Below, in pieces: positions 8,215-16,436 of a DNA stretch of 64,000 nt. The DNA is from Mesobacterium pallidum (GTDB lineage: Bacteria > Pseudomonadota > Alphaproteobacteria > Rhodobacterales > Rhodobacteraceae): contig NZ_JAIMID010000019.1 of the NCBI RefSeq assembly GCF_019966535.1, positions 61,465-125,464 on the forward strand. Reading direction: 5' to 3'. Made by a program: the position numbers and the translations under genes. Under the pieces are notes generated by a model, which was given only the letters and a program-made list of their open reading frames with translations, had not been told where the DNA came from and ran no database searches. Numbering within the stretch: position 1 is the stretch's first letter; each line of letters begins with the position of its first letter.

Positions 8215-8655
8215 ATGCGCGTGGTCGTGCAAGAGGCGGCGTTCGACGCCGGGGCCGAGCTCAACGCCTTTTCGGCGGGGTTGGGGAACATGGGCGCGGT
8301 GGTCAGCTTCACCGGCCTCGTGCGCGACGTCGCCGGTGGGCTCGCGGGGATGGAGATCGAGCATTACCCCGGCATGACCGAGAAGGCGATCGCGGCGATC
8401 TGCGAAGAGGCGATGACCCGCTGGTCGCTGGGCGATGCGCTGGTGATCCACCGCTACGGGGCGCTGGCGGCCGGGGACACGATCATGATGGTCGCGACCG
8501 CCTCGCGCCACCGGGTCGATGCCTTCCAGGCGGCAGAGTTCCTGATGGATTACCTCAAGTCCCGCGCGCCCTTCTGGAAGAAGGAAACCACGGGCCAGGG
8601 CGACGGCTGGGTCGCCGCCCGCGACGAGGACGAGGACGCGCTCACGCGCTGGTAG
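8215..8655 (+). CDS. moaE: Molybdopterin synthase catalytic subunit MoaE
   Basis: The 146-residue protein shows the MoaE blocks VSFTGLVRD, the ATASRHR segment and DYLKSRAPFWKKE, whose lysines form the active site that accepts the MoaD C-terminus. It inserts two sulfurs into cyclic pyranopterin monophosphate in the cytoplasm. It is the last gene of the pgsA-moaD-moaE run. A repeat-rich spacer follows. Confidence 0.95.
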   Translation: MRVVVQEAAFDAGAELNAFSAGLGNMGAVVSFTGLVRDVAGGLAGMEIEHYPGMTEKAIAAICEEAMTRWSLGDALVIHRYGALAAGDTIMMVATASRHRVDAFQAAEFLMDYLKSRAPFWKKETTGQGDGWVAARDEDEDALTRW

Positions 8656-9138
8656 GCCCCTCGCCGGCGCTGATCCGCGCGGCGCGGCGGCTGCGCCGCA
8701 GCAAGGTCCTGAGCACGGCTGCGCCGTGCCGGTTGGGGGCGCTGCCCCCGTCTCCTGCGGAGACTCCCCCGGAGTTTATCGGCAAGATGAAAGGGGATCG
8801 GGGGCGCCTGCTTTCATCTTTCCACAAATATGCGCGCCGCAGGCGCTCCGGCAGCGTGGCCGGGCGGGCCGTCGGATATTTGCTCAGCGCCCTGCTTTCA
8901 CTTTTCCCAAAATACTCCCGCCGGAGGCTTTCGCGCCTTGGCGCGAAATCGAGCCGCCAATGGCGCGCGGGCAGGAGTGGGAGGGAGCAAGGGGCCAGGC
9001 CCTCGCGCCAAAGGCGCGGCGACCAGATAAGGTGAGGGGCGCTGCCGCTCGCGCTCCCCGGGATATTCATGGAAAGATGAAGGGGGAACGGTGTGCTCGC
9101 AGATGGCGCGCGGAGTTTCCGGCCGGGCGGCGGCGGGG
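8656..9138. repeat. Intergenic repeat cluster 1 (palindromic interspersed element)
   Basis: The 483-bp spacer lies between convergent genes and holds no supported gene. It contains four arms of the interspersed unit: 8770-8793 and 9060-9081 on the plus strand, 8811-8833 and 8899-8925 on the minus strand. AAGATGAAAG at 8784-8793 pairs perfectly with CTTTCATCTT at 8811-8820. Around these lie GC-rich inverted modules such as CGCGCCTTGGCGCG. Open frames across this spacer have no ribosome site and no protein-like composition. Confidence 0.75.
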
Positions 9139-9465
9139 TCAGCCGTTCTGGACGCGCTCGACATAGGCGCGCAGTTCCTCGGTCTCGTGCCGGGCGTCGC
9201 GCAGACCGTCCATGGCGGCGCGCAGTTCCGCCTCGGTCTGGGTCAGCTGGTTGGTCAGCTCGGCCTCGCGCTGCTGCAGGTAGGTGATCGCCTGGTCGCG
9301 GACCTCCTCGGCCTCGTGCAGCTCTTGCGCCATGCGGTCGAGCTCGCCCATGTCCGACCGCGAGACCCGGGTGAAGCGGTTGATCAGCCAGTGGGCGAAC
9401 CAGCCCATGAGGAAGGCCGCGAAGAGGACGATGGCCGTCGCAACGATAAATTCAGTTCTGTTCAT
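9139..9465 (-). CDS. Small membrane-anchored coiled-coil protein
   Basis: The 108-residue protein has one N-terminal membrane helix (IVATAIVLFAAFLMGWFAHWL) followed by a long charged, Leu/Glu/Arg-rich helix (about 40-105) likely to form a coiled coil. Its ATG at 9465-9463 lies inside the end of the OmpA-family gene, overlapping it by 14 bp, so the two are cotranslated. I do not recognise a named family. Topology suggests an inner-membrane anchor with a soluble helical rod, possibly working with the OmpA-like protein. Confidence 0.8.
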   Translation of the reverse strand: MNRTEFIVATAIVLFAAFLMGWFAHWLINRFTRVSRSDMGELDRMAQELHEAEEVRDQAITYLQQREAELTNQLTQTEAELRAAMDGLRDARHETEELRAYVERVQNG

Positions 9466-11380
9466 CCGCCGGTTCTTCTGCTGACGACCCGTCATCCTCG
9501 GCCGCGGCGTCTTCTTGGGCGGTTTCGGCGAGGCTTTCAAGCGTTGTCTGCTGATCGGCCACCGGCTCGGGGCGGACCAGGTGGAACTCGATCCGGCGGT
9601 TGGCCTCGCGTCCCTCTTCGGTGCCATTGTCGGCGATCGGGCTTTCCTCGCCGTAGCCCTTGGCCGTGAAGGACGAGGTCAGCACCCGGCGGTTGCGCAA
9701 TTCGTTCAACACCGACTGGGCGCGCTGCTGGCTCAGCGACAGGTTCATCGATTCGCGTCCCTGGCTGTCGGTATAGCCCTGGATCTCGAGCCGGATCTGT
9801 CCGCATTGCTTGAGCACATCCGCGATGTCGTCGAGGATCGCGCGCGCCTCGGCATCCGGCGTGGCGCTGCCCGGCTCGAAATTGATCTTGCGCTCGGCGA
9901 CGATGGCGGCGATGGCGTTCTCGCATTCCTCGGGCGTGGGCTGGTCCGAGATCGGGTCGAGCACCTCGCGATAGGTCACGTCGATCTCGAACTCCTGGCC
10001 TTCGCCCAGCTTGTCGGCCAGCAGGGTGGCGATCTGGGCGCGGGCATCCTGGATCCCGGTGTTGCCGGTGATGGTGACGCTGTCGGGCGTCACGGTGACC
10101 GCGCCGTTGGCGAGATAGCTCAGCGCCTCCATCGCGGCCAGGACGCGGACCTGCCAGCCGGTCGGCAGCATGTCGTCCACCCGGGCCGACATGTGCACGA
10201 TGTCCGATCCGAACCGCGCCTTGGCGTAGCTTTCGGCGGTGGTGCGGGCGCTGTCGCTGGCGACGCGGCCGCGCAGCTGCACCATGCCCTCGGGGCTGCG
10301 GATGGCGATGAACTCGGCCGGGCCACGCGCCGCCTGCTGTTCGGGGGGCTGAGGCAGGACCGCGTCAAGCGCGAAGACGTCCGGCAGACGGCTTTCCAGC
10401 TCTCCGATCGCGCTGTCAAAGGCGTCCTGCGCGGTGCCTTCCAGCGCCACCAGCGAGATGTCGGCATCCGAGAAGGTGACCGACCCGCCGCCCAGCGTGT
10501 TCAGCGCCACGATCGTGTCCTCGACGGCCTCGGCCCAGCGGGTCGAGGGCACGCCAAGCCCGATGGTGCAGCCGGCCTGGCCCTCGAGGCCCACGCGGCG
10601 GGCGGCGGCGAGGATGCGCTCGCGCGCCTCTTCGGTATCGGCGGCGCAGGCGTCAAAGCGCGGCCCGCGCTCGGCATCCATCAGGAAGCGCAGGGTGAAG
10701 GGCGTGATGACGGGCCGCGGGGCAGAGATGTCCATGGCCAGGTCGACCCCGTCCGGCAGGGTACGCACCAGCTGCGCCTCGAGCATGGCCTTGTCCTCGG
10801 GGCTTTCGGCCATGGCGGTGATCGCCACGCGTCCCGATTCGACCGAGATCTTGGCCCGTGGCAGGCTGCGCAGCGAGCGCAGCGCGTAGTCCTGGGCATC
10901 GCGCCATCCCTTGGTCACCGGGTAGTTCGCCACGTCCAGCAGGTCGCTGATGTTGTCCTCGGATTCCAGCCGGCCCACGGCGCTGAGCAGCTCGTCCCGG
11001 CCGCTGCCGGCGGGGATCAGCCCGATCAGCGAGATGCCGCTGTCGTTGCGCAGGATCTCTATGGAAAAGCGCGGCGGCACCAGCGCCTCGGATTCGGCCA
11101 CGTTCATCTGGTCGATCACCCGCGCCGCATCGACCACCGTGCCGGCGACCGAGACCGCCTGGAAGCGCTCTGCCTCGCTGGGCGCCGTGCCGATGAGGAA
11201 CAGCTGCAGCCCGTTGGCATCCGCATCGGCCCAGGCCAGCCCCTCGCGGTCCAGCGCATCGCGCACGCCGGTGACCGAGCTGTCCTCGATCAGTCGGGCC
11301 GAGAAGCTGGCCACGAAGATGAAGAGGACGGCGGCGACGAGAAAGGCAACGGCAGGATAAACCAGGGATGACAGGCGCAT
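9452..11380 (-). CDS. OmpA family protein with long periplasmic N-terminal region
   Basis: The 642-residue protein begins with a single hydrophobic helix (YPAVAFLVAAVLFIFVAS) that is an uncleaved anchor or signal. It is followed by about 430 residues with BON-like alternating segments. The C-terminal OmpA peptidoglycan-binding domain covers about 490-610, with INFEPGSATPD, IQGYTDSQG and the NRRIEFHLVR end. The last 35 residues are acidic and Ala/Glu-rich. It probably ties a membrane to peptidoglycan. It lies 60 bp downstream of ubiA and overlaps the small coiled-coil gene. Confidence 0.9.
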   Translation of the reverse strand: MRLSSLVYPAVAFLVAAVLFIFVASFSARLIEDSSVTGVRDALDREGLAWADADANGLQLFLIGTAPSEAERFQAVSVAGTVVDAARVIDQMNVAESEALVPPRFSIEILRNDSGISLIGLIPAGSGRDELLSAVGRLESEDNISDLLDVANYPVTKGWRDAQDYALRSLRSLPRAKISVESGRVAITAMAESPEDKAMLEAQLVRTLPDGVDLAMDISAPRPVITPFTLRFLMDAERGPRFDACAADTEEARERILAAARRVGLEGQAGCTIGLGVPSTRWAEAVEDTIVALNTLGGGSVTFSDADISLVALEGTAQDAFDSAIGELESRLPDVFALDAVLPQPPEQQAARGPAEFIAIRSPEGMVQLRGRVASDSARTTAESYAKARFGSDIVHMSARVDDMLPTGWQVRVLAAMEALSYLANGAVTVTPDSVTITGNTGIQDARAQIATLLADKLGEGQEFEIDVTYREVLDPISDQPTPEECENAIAAIVAERKINFEPGSATPDAEARAILDDIADVLKQCGQIRLEIQGYTDSQGRESMNLSLSQQRAQSVLNELRNRRVLTSSFTAKGYGEESPIADNGTEEGREANRRIEFHLVRPEPVADQQTTLESLAETAQEDAAAEDDGSSAEEPADEQN

Positions 11381-11440
11381 GGCGGGCCTCGCTTAAGTTC
11401 GCGTGGCCTTGGTCTTACCGCCCGGGTGGGGGGCACGCAA

Positions 11441-12406
11441 TCAGGCCAGCAGCAGGGCGGCGAAAAACAGCACAGGGATCAGGCCGGCGTCGCGGTTGGA
11501 CCGGAACAGCATGAGCAGCCGGTCCGAGTCGTCGCGGTCAAAGCGCGCAAGCTGCCAGGTCAGGTGCCAGCCCATCGCCCAGGGGGCGGCCAGGGCGACC
11601 ACCAGCAGCAGGATCTCGCCCCGCGGCACGGCCAGCGCGACGGCCGTACCCATCAGCACGACGGTGCCGACAAGGAAGCGTTTCAGCCAGGCGGGCGTGT
11701 CGTGGTCGAAGAGCCGCGCGGTGGATTTGACGCCGATCAGCGCGTCATCCTCGCGGTCCTGGTGGGCATAGATCGTGTCGTAGAAGAGCGTCCAGCAGAT
11801 GCCCGCGAGGTAGAGCGCGACCGCTGGCCAGCCAAGGCTGCCGGTATGCGCCGTCCAGGCCAGCAGGGCGCCCCAGTTGAACGCAAGGCCCAGGAAGATC
11901 TGCGGCCACCAGGTGAAGCGCTTGGCAAAGGGGTAGATCGCGACGGGGGCAAGGCTAAGCACGCCCAAGGCGATGGCGGCGGGGTTGAAGGTCAGCAGGA
12001 TCGCGAAGCTGATCAGCGATTGCACCACGGCCCAGGCCAGCGCCTGCTTCGCCGTGACCTGCCCAGAGGGGATCGGCCGCGAGGCCGTCCGCGCGACCGA
12101 GCCGTCGATATGCCGGTCGGTGATGTCGTTCCAGGTGCAGCCCGCGCCGCGCATCAGGATGGCGCCGATGCCGCAGCCGGCAAAGATCCAAGCGTCGTGC
12201 CAGCTGGCGCGCCCGTCGCTGAGCATCGCCAGCAAGAGGCCCCACCAGCAGGGCAGCAGCAAGAGCCATGTGCCGATCGGCCGGTCGGCGCGCGACAGGC
12301 GCAGGTAGGGGCGGGTGCGCGCCGGGGCCAGCCGGTCGACCCAGTTCCCCTTGACGGCGTCGGCCACCTGGCCCGTTGCCTCTGGTCTGTCGGACGTGCC
12401 TTGCAT
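11441..12406 (-). CDS. ubiA: 4-hydroxybenzoate octaprenyltransferase
   Basis: The 321-residue membrane enzyme prenylates 4-hydroxybenzoate in ubiquinone synthesis. Both aspartate-rich motifs are present: NDITDRHIDGSVARTASRP near residue 95 and YDTIYAHQDREDD near 215. The N-terminus ADRPIGTWLLLLPCWWG is typical of UbiA. The motif sequence differs clearly from that of the UbiA domain at 1892, so the two have different substrates. Its start codon is only 11 bp from the divergent rsmE start. Confidence 0.95.
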   Translation of the reverse strand: MQGTSDRPEATGQVADAVKGNWVDRLAPARTRPYLRLSRADRPIGTWLLLLPCWWGLLLAMLSDGRASWHDAWIFAGCGIGAILMRGAGCTWNDITDRHIDGSVARTASRPIPSGQVTAKQALAWAVVQSLISFAILLTFNPAAIALGVLSLAPVAIYPFAKRFTWWPQIFLGLAFNWGALLAWTAHTGSLGWPAVALYLAGICWTLFYDTIYAHQDREDDALIGVKSTARLFDHDTPAWLKRFLVGTVVLMGTAVALAVPRGEILLLVVALAAPWAMGWHLTWQLARFDRDDSDRLLMLFRSNRDAGLIPVLFFAALLLA

Positions 12407-12417
12407 AGAAGGATCCC

Positions 12418-13146
12418 ATGAGCCTCAAGTTGCGCCTGTATGTAGACCACCCGCTGGGGGCGGGGCAAACGGTTCCTCTGGACCGCGACCAGGCGCATTA
12501 CGTCTTTGGCGTGATGCGGACCGAGGCGGGCCAGCAGGTGGCCCTGTTCAACGGGCGCGACGGCGAATGGCGGGCCGAGGTGACGCTGGCCGGTAAGCGC
12601 GGCGGAGTGCTGACCTGTTTCGACCAGACGCGTCCGCAGGGCGCGCCACCGGATGTCTGGCTGCTCTTCGCGCCGGTCAAGAAGGCCAACACCGATTTCA
12701 TCGTCGAAAAGGCGGTCGAGCTGGGCGCGGCGCGGATCGTGCCGGTGGCGACCGACTACACCAATTCCGAACGGATTCGCATCGACCGCCAGCAGGCCCA
12801 TGCCCGCGAGGCGGCCGAGCAATGCGAGGCGACCTGGGTGCCCGAGGTGGCCGAACTGGCAAAGCTGGGTCCGCTGCTGGACGGCTGGGACCCGGCGCGG
12901 CGGATCGCCTTTTGCGACGAGACGCTGGCGGATGGCGCCACGGGGCTTGGCCTCGACGGTCTCGAACCCGGCCCCTGGGCGGTGCTGATCGGCCCTGAGG
13001 GTGGGTTCTCCGAGGCCGAACGCAGCCGGCTGCGCGGGCTGGATTTCGCGCACCCGATCCGGCTGGGCCCGCGGATTCTGCGGGCCGAGACGGCGGCCGT
13101 GGCCGCGCTGACGCTCTGGCAGGCGCACTTGGGGGATTGGCGGTGA
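12418..13146 (+). CDS. rsmE: 16S rRNA (uracil1498-N3)-methyltransferase
   Basis: The 242-residue SPOUT-class enzyme methylates U1498 of 16S rRNA. The knot motif LIGPEGGFSEAE (about 191-202) and the end RLGPRILRAETAAVAAL are characteristic, and the N-terminal PUA-like part contains the usual HYVFGVMR segment. An AGAAGGA ribosome site at 12407-12413 lies directly before the ATG. It overlaps the next gene by 4 bp. Confidence 0.95.
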   Translation: MSLKLRLYVDHPLGAGQTVPLDRDQAHYVFGVMRTEAGQQVALFNGRDGEWRAEVTLAGKRGGVLTCFDQTRPQGAPPDVWLLFAPVKKANTDFIVEKAVELGAARIVPVATDYTNSERIRIDRQQAHAREAAEQCEATWVPEVAELAKLGPLLDGWDPARRIAFCDETLADGATGLGLDGLEPGPWAVLIGPEGGFSEAERSRLRGLDFAHPIRLGPRILRAETAAVAALTLWQAHLGDWR

Positions 13147-13667
13147 GCTTTCTTCGCCCCGAGGCGCGCGCGCAGCTTTGGCGCTGGCGCGAGGTGCTGG
13201 TGGCGCTGCCGGTGGCGGTGCTGGGGCTGAACTGGGTCTTTGCCCGTGGCATCATGCCCTGGATCGGCGGCCTGTTGCTGGCCGTGGCCGCCGCGCTGGT
13301 GCTGGCCGGTCTGCAACGCGTGCGATTCCGCCGCGGGGCCGGCGGCGCGGGCGTCGTGCAGGTGGTCGAGGGGCAGATCAGCTATTTCGGCCCGCTCTCG
13401 GGCGGGGCCGTCGCGCTGAGCGAGCTGTCCCGTGTCACGCTCGACCCGTCGGGCCGGCCGCTGCACTGGCAACTGACCCAGCCCGGCCAGCCGCGGCTGG
13501 ACATTCCGGTGAACGCGGAGGGGGCCGAGGCGCTGTTCGACGCCTTCCAGCACCTGCCGGGGCTGAGGACCGAACGCATGCTGCGCCTGCTCGAGATGCC
13601 GCCCGAGGCGCCCGTCACCATATGGCAGCGCACCAGCGCACAGATCGACGTGCCGCGCCTGCATTGA
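13143..13667 (+). CDS. Hypothetical membrane protein
   Basis: The 174-residue protein has two adjacent N-terminal hydrophobic helices (about 20-65) followed by a soluble beta-rich domain. I do not recognise a family beyond a general resemblance to PH-like or YdbS-like envelope proteins. The GTG at 13143 overlaps the rsmE stop (GTGA), so I prefer it to an upstream TTG. It sits between rsmE and gshA, and coupling to rsmE is likely. Confidence 0.75.
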   Translation: MSFLRPEARAQLWRWREVLVALPVAVLGLNWVFARGIMPWIGGLLLAVAAALVLAGLQRVRFRRGAGGAGVVQVVEGQISYFGPLSGGAVALSELSRVTLDPSGRPLHWQLTQPGQPRLDIPVNAEGAEALFDAFQHLPGLRTERMLRLLEMPPEAPVTIWQRTSAQIDVPRLH

Positions 13668-13730
13668 CACCCGCGCGCGGAAAGCCCATCCAAAGACCCA
13701 CGCGAACAGAGCAGAGCCCGGAGGCCCACC

Positions 13731-15101
13731 TTGTCCATTCCCCAATCCGGCGGCGGGCCGATCGAACGGCACGAGCAACTGGCCGAGTACCTGGCCTCGG
13801 GCTGCAAGCCCAAGCAAGACTGGCGCATCGGCACCGAGCACGAGAAGTTCGGCTATTGCAAGGATACGCTGAAGCCGCTGCCCTATGACGGTGAGCGGTC
13901 GATCCGCGCGGTGCTGGAAGGGCTGCGCGACCGTTACGGCTGGGCCGAGGTGCGCGAGGGCGATTACCTGATCGGGCTGGAAAAGGACGGCGCCAACGTC
14001 AGCCTCGAGCCGGGCGGGGCGCTCGAGCTGTCGGGCGCGCCGCTCGAGACGATCCACCAGACCTGCGACGAGGTGAACGAACACCTGGCCGAGGTGAAAA
14101 GCATCGCCGACGAGATCGGCGTCGGCTTCATCGGGCTGGGGGCGGCGCCGCACTGGACGCATGAGCAGATGCCACTGATGCCCAAGGGGCGCTACAAGCT
14201 GATGGATGCCTACATGGACAAGGTGGGCACCATGGGCACGACCATGATGCGGCGCACCTGCACCGTGCAGGTCAATCTCGACTTCGGCTCAGAGGCGGAC
14301 ATGGTGCAGAAGATGCGCGTGGCGCTGGCGCTGCAGCCGGTGGCCAATGCGCTTTTCGCAAATTCGCCCTTCTTCGAGGGGCGGCCGAACGGGGTGAAGA
14401 GCTTCCGCAACTTCGTCTGGCGCAACCTCGATGCCGATCGCACGGGCATGCTGCCCTTCGTCTTCGAAGACGGCTTCGGTTTCGAGGCCTGGGCGGACTA
14501 TGCGCTCGATGTGCCGATGTACTTCGTCTACCGCGAAGGCAAGTATATCGACGCGCTGGGGATGTCCTTCCGCGATTTCCTCAAGGGCGAGCTGCCGGCG
14601 TTGCCGGGCGAAAAGCCGACCCTGTCGGACTGGGCCGATCACCTGACGACGATCTTCCCCGAGGCGCGGCTGAAGAAATTCATCGAGATGCGCGGCGCCG
14701 ACGGCGGGCCCTGGCGGCGGCTTTGTGCGCTGCCGGCCTTCTGGGTGGGGCTGATGTACGATCAGGGCGCGCTGGATGCGGCCTGGGACCTGGTCAAGGG
14801 CTGGGACGCGGAAACCCGCGCCGCCTGGCACGTGGAGGCCGGGATCAAGGCGCTGGACGCCAAGGTCGGCGGCGTGTCGATGCATGACCTCGCGCGCGAG
14901 GCGGTGGCGATCGCCGATGCCGGCCTCAAGGCGCGGGCGCGGCCCGGCAGCGGCGGGCTGGTCCCGGACGAGACGCATTTCCTGAACGCGCTGAAGGAAA
15001 GCATCGAGACCGGCCAGGTGCCGGCGGACGAGCTGCTGGCCAAGTACAACGGGCCCTGGAGCGGGGACGTCACCCGGGTCTTCGGCGACTATTCCTACTG
15101 A
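13731..15101 (+). CDS. gshA: Glutamate-cysteine ligase
   Basis: The 456-residue enzyme is of the alphaproteobacterial/plant GCL type and forms gamma-glutamylcysteine, the first step to glutathione. Diagnostic segments are IGTEHEKFGY near residue 36, ISLEPGG-like VSLEPGGALELSG near 88, and MRRTCTVQVNLDFGSE near 165. Start selection rests on a TTG at 13731 preceded by GGAG at about 13720. No in-frame ATG nearby would retain the conserved N-terminus. Two strong hairpins follow the stop. Confidence 0.93.
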   Translation: MSIPQSGGGPIERHEQLAEYLASGCKPKQDWRIGTEHEKFGYCKDTLKPLPYDGERSIRAVLEGLRDRYGWAEVREGDYLIGLEKDGANVSLEPGGALELSGAPLETIHQTCDEVNEHLAEVKSIADEIGVGFIGLGAAPHWTHEQMPLMPKGRYKLMDAYMDKVGTMGTTMMRRTCTVQVNLDFGSEADMVQKMRVALALQPVANALFANSPFFEGRPNGVKSFRNFVWRNLDADRTGMLPFVFEDGFGFEAWADYALDVPMYFVYREGKYIDALGMSFRDFLKGELPALPGEKPTLSDWADHLTTIFPEARLKKFIEMRGADGGPWRRLCALPAFWVGLMYDQGALDAAWDLVKGWDAETRAAWHVEAGIKALDAKVGGVSMHDLAREAVAIADAGLKARARPGSGGLVPDETHFLNALKESIETGQVPADELLAKYNGPWSGDVTRVFGDYSY

Positions 15102-15114
15102 CGCGTCAATCGAC

Positions 15115-15142
15115 CTGAAATCCTTCTGACGAAGGATTTCAG
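15115..15142. terminator. Bidirectional hairpin after gshA
   Basis: CTGAAATCCTTC at 15115-15126 pairs perfectly with GAAGGATTTCAG at 15131-15142 across a 4-nt loop. It lies between convergent gshA and the DUF465 gene and can serve either strand. Confidence 0.7.
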
Positions 15143-15178
15143 GGCCCGCCCGGCCGGACCGGTGCACGACGGCCCCGC

Positions 15179-15202
15179 AAAATTCTTCGCCAGAAGAATT
15201 TT
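15179..15202. terminator. Second bidirectional hairpin between convergent genes
   Basis: AAAATTCTTC at 15179-15188 pairs with GAAGAATTTT at 15193-15202 across GCCA. Because the stem ends in A/T runs, either strand gives a stem followed by U residues. It lies 15 bp beyond the stop of the minus-strand DUF465 gene. Confidence 0.72.
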
Positions 15203-15217
15203 CCGGCCGAACCGGCG

Positions 15218-15451
15218 TCAGGCGATGATGTCGGGGTACAGCCGGTCCTCGATGATCCGGATCCTGTCCTTCAGGCCAAGCTTCTTCTTCTTCAGCCGGC
15301 GCAGGGTCAGCTGGTCGAAGGTGCCCGTCGCTTCGAGCGCGGTGATCGCGTCGTCGAGGTCTCGGTGCTCGCGCTTGAAGACTTCGAGCTCCACGCGCAG
15401 GACCTCGTCGTTCTTCATCGCGATGTCATTGGGTGCGTTCATATCCGCCAT
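15218..15451 (-). CDS. DUF465 (YdcH-like) family protein
   Basis: The 77-residue protein is almost entirely helical and charged. It shows the family pattern EHRDLDDAITALE followed by LRRLKKKKLGLKDRI and a short LYPDIIA end. Members are common small cytoplasmic proteins of unknown role in Proteobacteria. It is transcribed toward gshA and shares the double hairpin spacer with it. Confidence 0.88.
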   Translation of the reverse strand: MADMNAPNDIAMKNDEVLRVELEVFKREHRDLDDAITALEATGTFDQLTLRRLKKKKLGLKDRIRIIEDRLYPDIIA

Positions 15452-15607
15452 CGAGTCGTTTCACGTCAGTCTATCCCGCTGACAGAGTTGCGCATACCCC
15501 TTGCCAGACCCTTGCGTGTCGCAAAATCCCTTCCCATATTGATCACGAACCGGTCGCCGAAACGGGGCCGGGAGCTGACTGTCGCTTGACTTGATAAGGA
15601 CGTGTCG

Positions 15608-16027
15608 ATGACCAAGATGAGCCTCGGCTCCTACCCGCATATGCTGGGGTTCGAGCAACTGGAACGCCTGCTGGAACGGACGGCCAAGTCCGGGAACGAA
15701 GGCTACCCCCCCTTCAACATCGAACAGGTGTCGGATTACGCCTACCGCATCACGCTTGCCGTGGCCGGTTTCGCCGAAGACGACCTGTCGATCACCGTCG
15801 AGGACCGACAGCTGGTGATCCGCGGCCGCCAGGCCGAGGACATGAGCGACCGCGTCTTCCTGCACCGCGGCATCGCCGCCCGCCAGTTCCAGCGCAGTTT
15901 CGTGCTGGCCGACGGGGTCGAGGTGGGCGCCGCCAGCATGGAAAACGGGCTGCTGCACATCGATCTCGAACGGTCGCGGCCCGAAACCATCGTCCAGACG
16001 ATCCAGATCAACAAGCGGGGTAAATGA
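15608..16027 (+). CDS. Hsp20/alpha-crystallin family small heat-shock protein
   Basis: The 139-residue chaperone has an alpha-crystallin domain at about 40-130 (YRITLAVAGFAEDDLSITVE, then the MENGLLHIDLER block, a variant of the A-x-x-x-N-G-v-L motif). It binds unfolding proteins. A GTG lies 6 bp upstream, but AAGGA at 15596-15600 is too close to it and correctly spaced for the ATG at 15608. A DUF1150 gene follows after 1 bp, a pairing common in alphaproteobacteria. Confidence 0.93.
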   Translation: MTKMSLGSYPHMLGFEQLERLLERTAKSGNEGYPPFNIEQVSDYAYRITLAVAGFAEDDLSITVEDRQLVIRGRQAEDMSDRVFLHRGIAARQFQRSFVLADGVEVGAASMENGLLHIDLERSRPETIVQTIQINKRGK

Positions 16028-16028
16028 C

Positions 16029-16250
16029 ATGAACTACAGGCACGACATTCCGGCCGACGCGCCCATCGTCTACGTGCGCGAGGTCAAGGTCGCCGACCTG
16101 CCCGAGGAGGTGCGCGAGCAGGCGGGCGGGCTCGAAACCCTCTACGCCGTCCACAAGGCCGACGGCGAACGCCTCGCTCTGGTCAAGGACCGCAGCCTGG
16201 CCTTCATCCTCGCCCGCCAGAACGACTTGGCGCCGGTGACGGTGCACTGA
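16029..16250 (+). CDS. DUF1150 family protein
   Basis: The 73-residue protein matches the small alphaproteobacterial DUF1150 family (IVYVREVKVADLPEE, then LALVKDRSLAFILARQNDL). Its function is not known. It begins one base after the hsp20 stop and ends shortly before a clear terminator, so the two genes form a two-gene heat-shock transcription unit. Confidence 0.88.
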   Translation: MNYRHDIPADAPIVYVREVKVADLPEEVREQAGGLETLYAVHKADGERLALVKDRSLAFILARQNDLAPVTVH

Positions 16251-16288
16251 CGCCGCACCTCTGCCGAGACGACCGAGACGACCGAATT

Positions 16289-16318
16289 GAAAGCCGCGCC
16301 CGCCCGGGTGCGGCTTTC
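16289..16318 (+). terminator. Rho-independent terminator after hsp20-DUF1150
   Basis: GAAAGCCGC at 16289-16297 pairs with GCGGCTTTC at 16310-16318 around a 12-nt loop, followed by TTG. It ends the two-gene unit. Confidence 0.75.
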
Positions 16319-16436
16319 TTGTGCATGTGGCCGGGGAAAGGCCGCCGAGGGCTCCCCGTGACGCGCTCGCCTGACGTTCCGTAAGCTGGTCGGGTCCCGC
16401 CGACCGATTTCATCACGTATCGCACAGGAACCTGCC

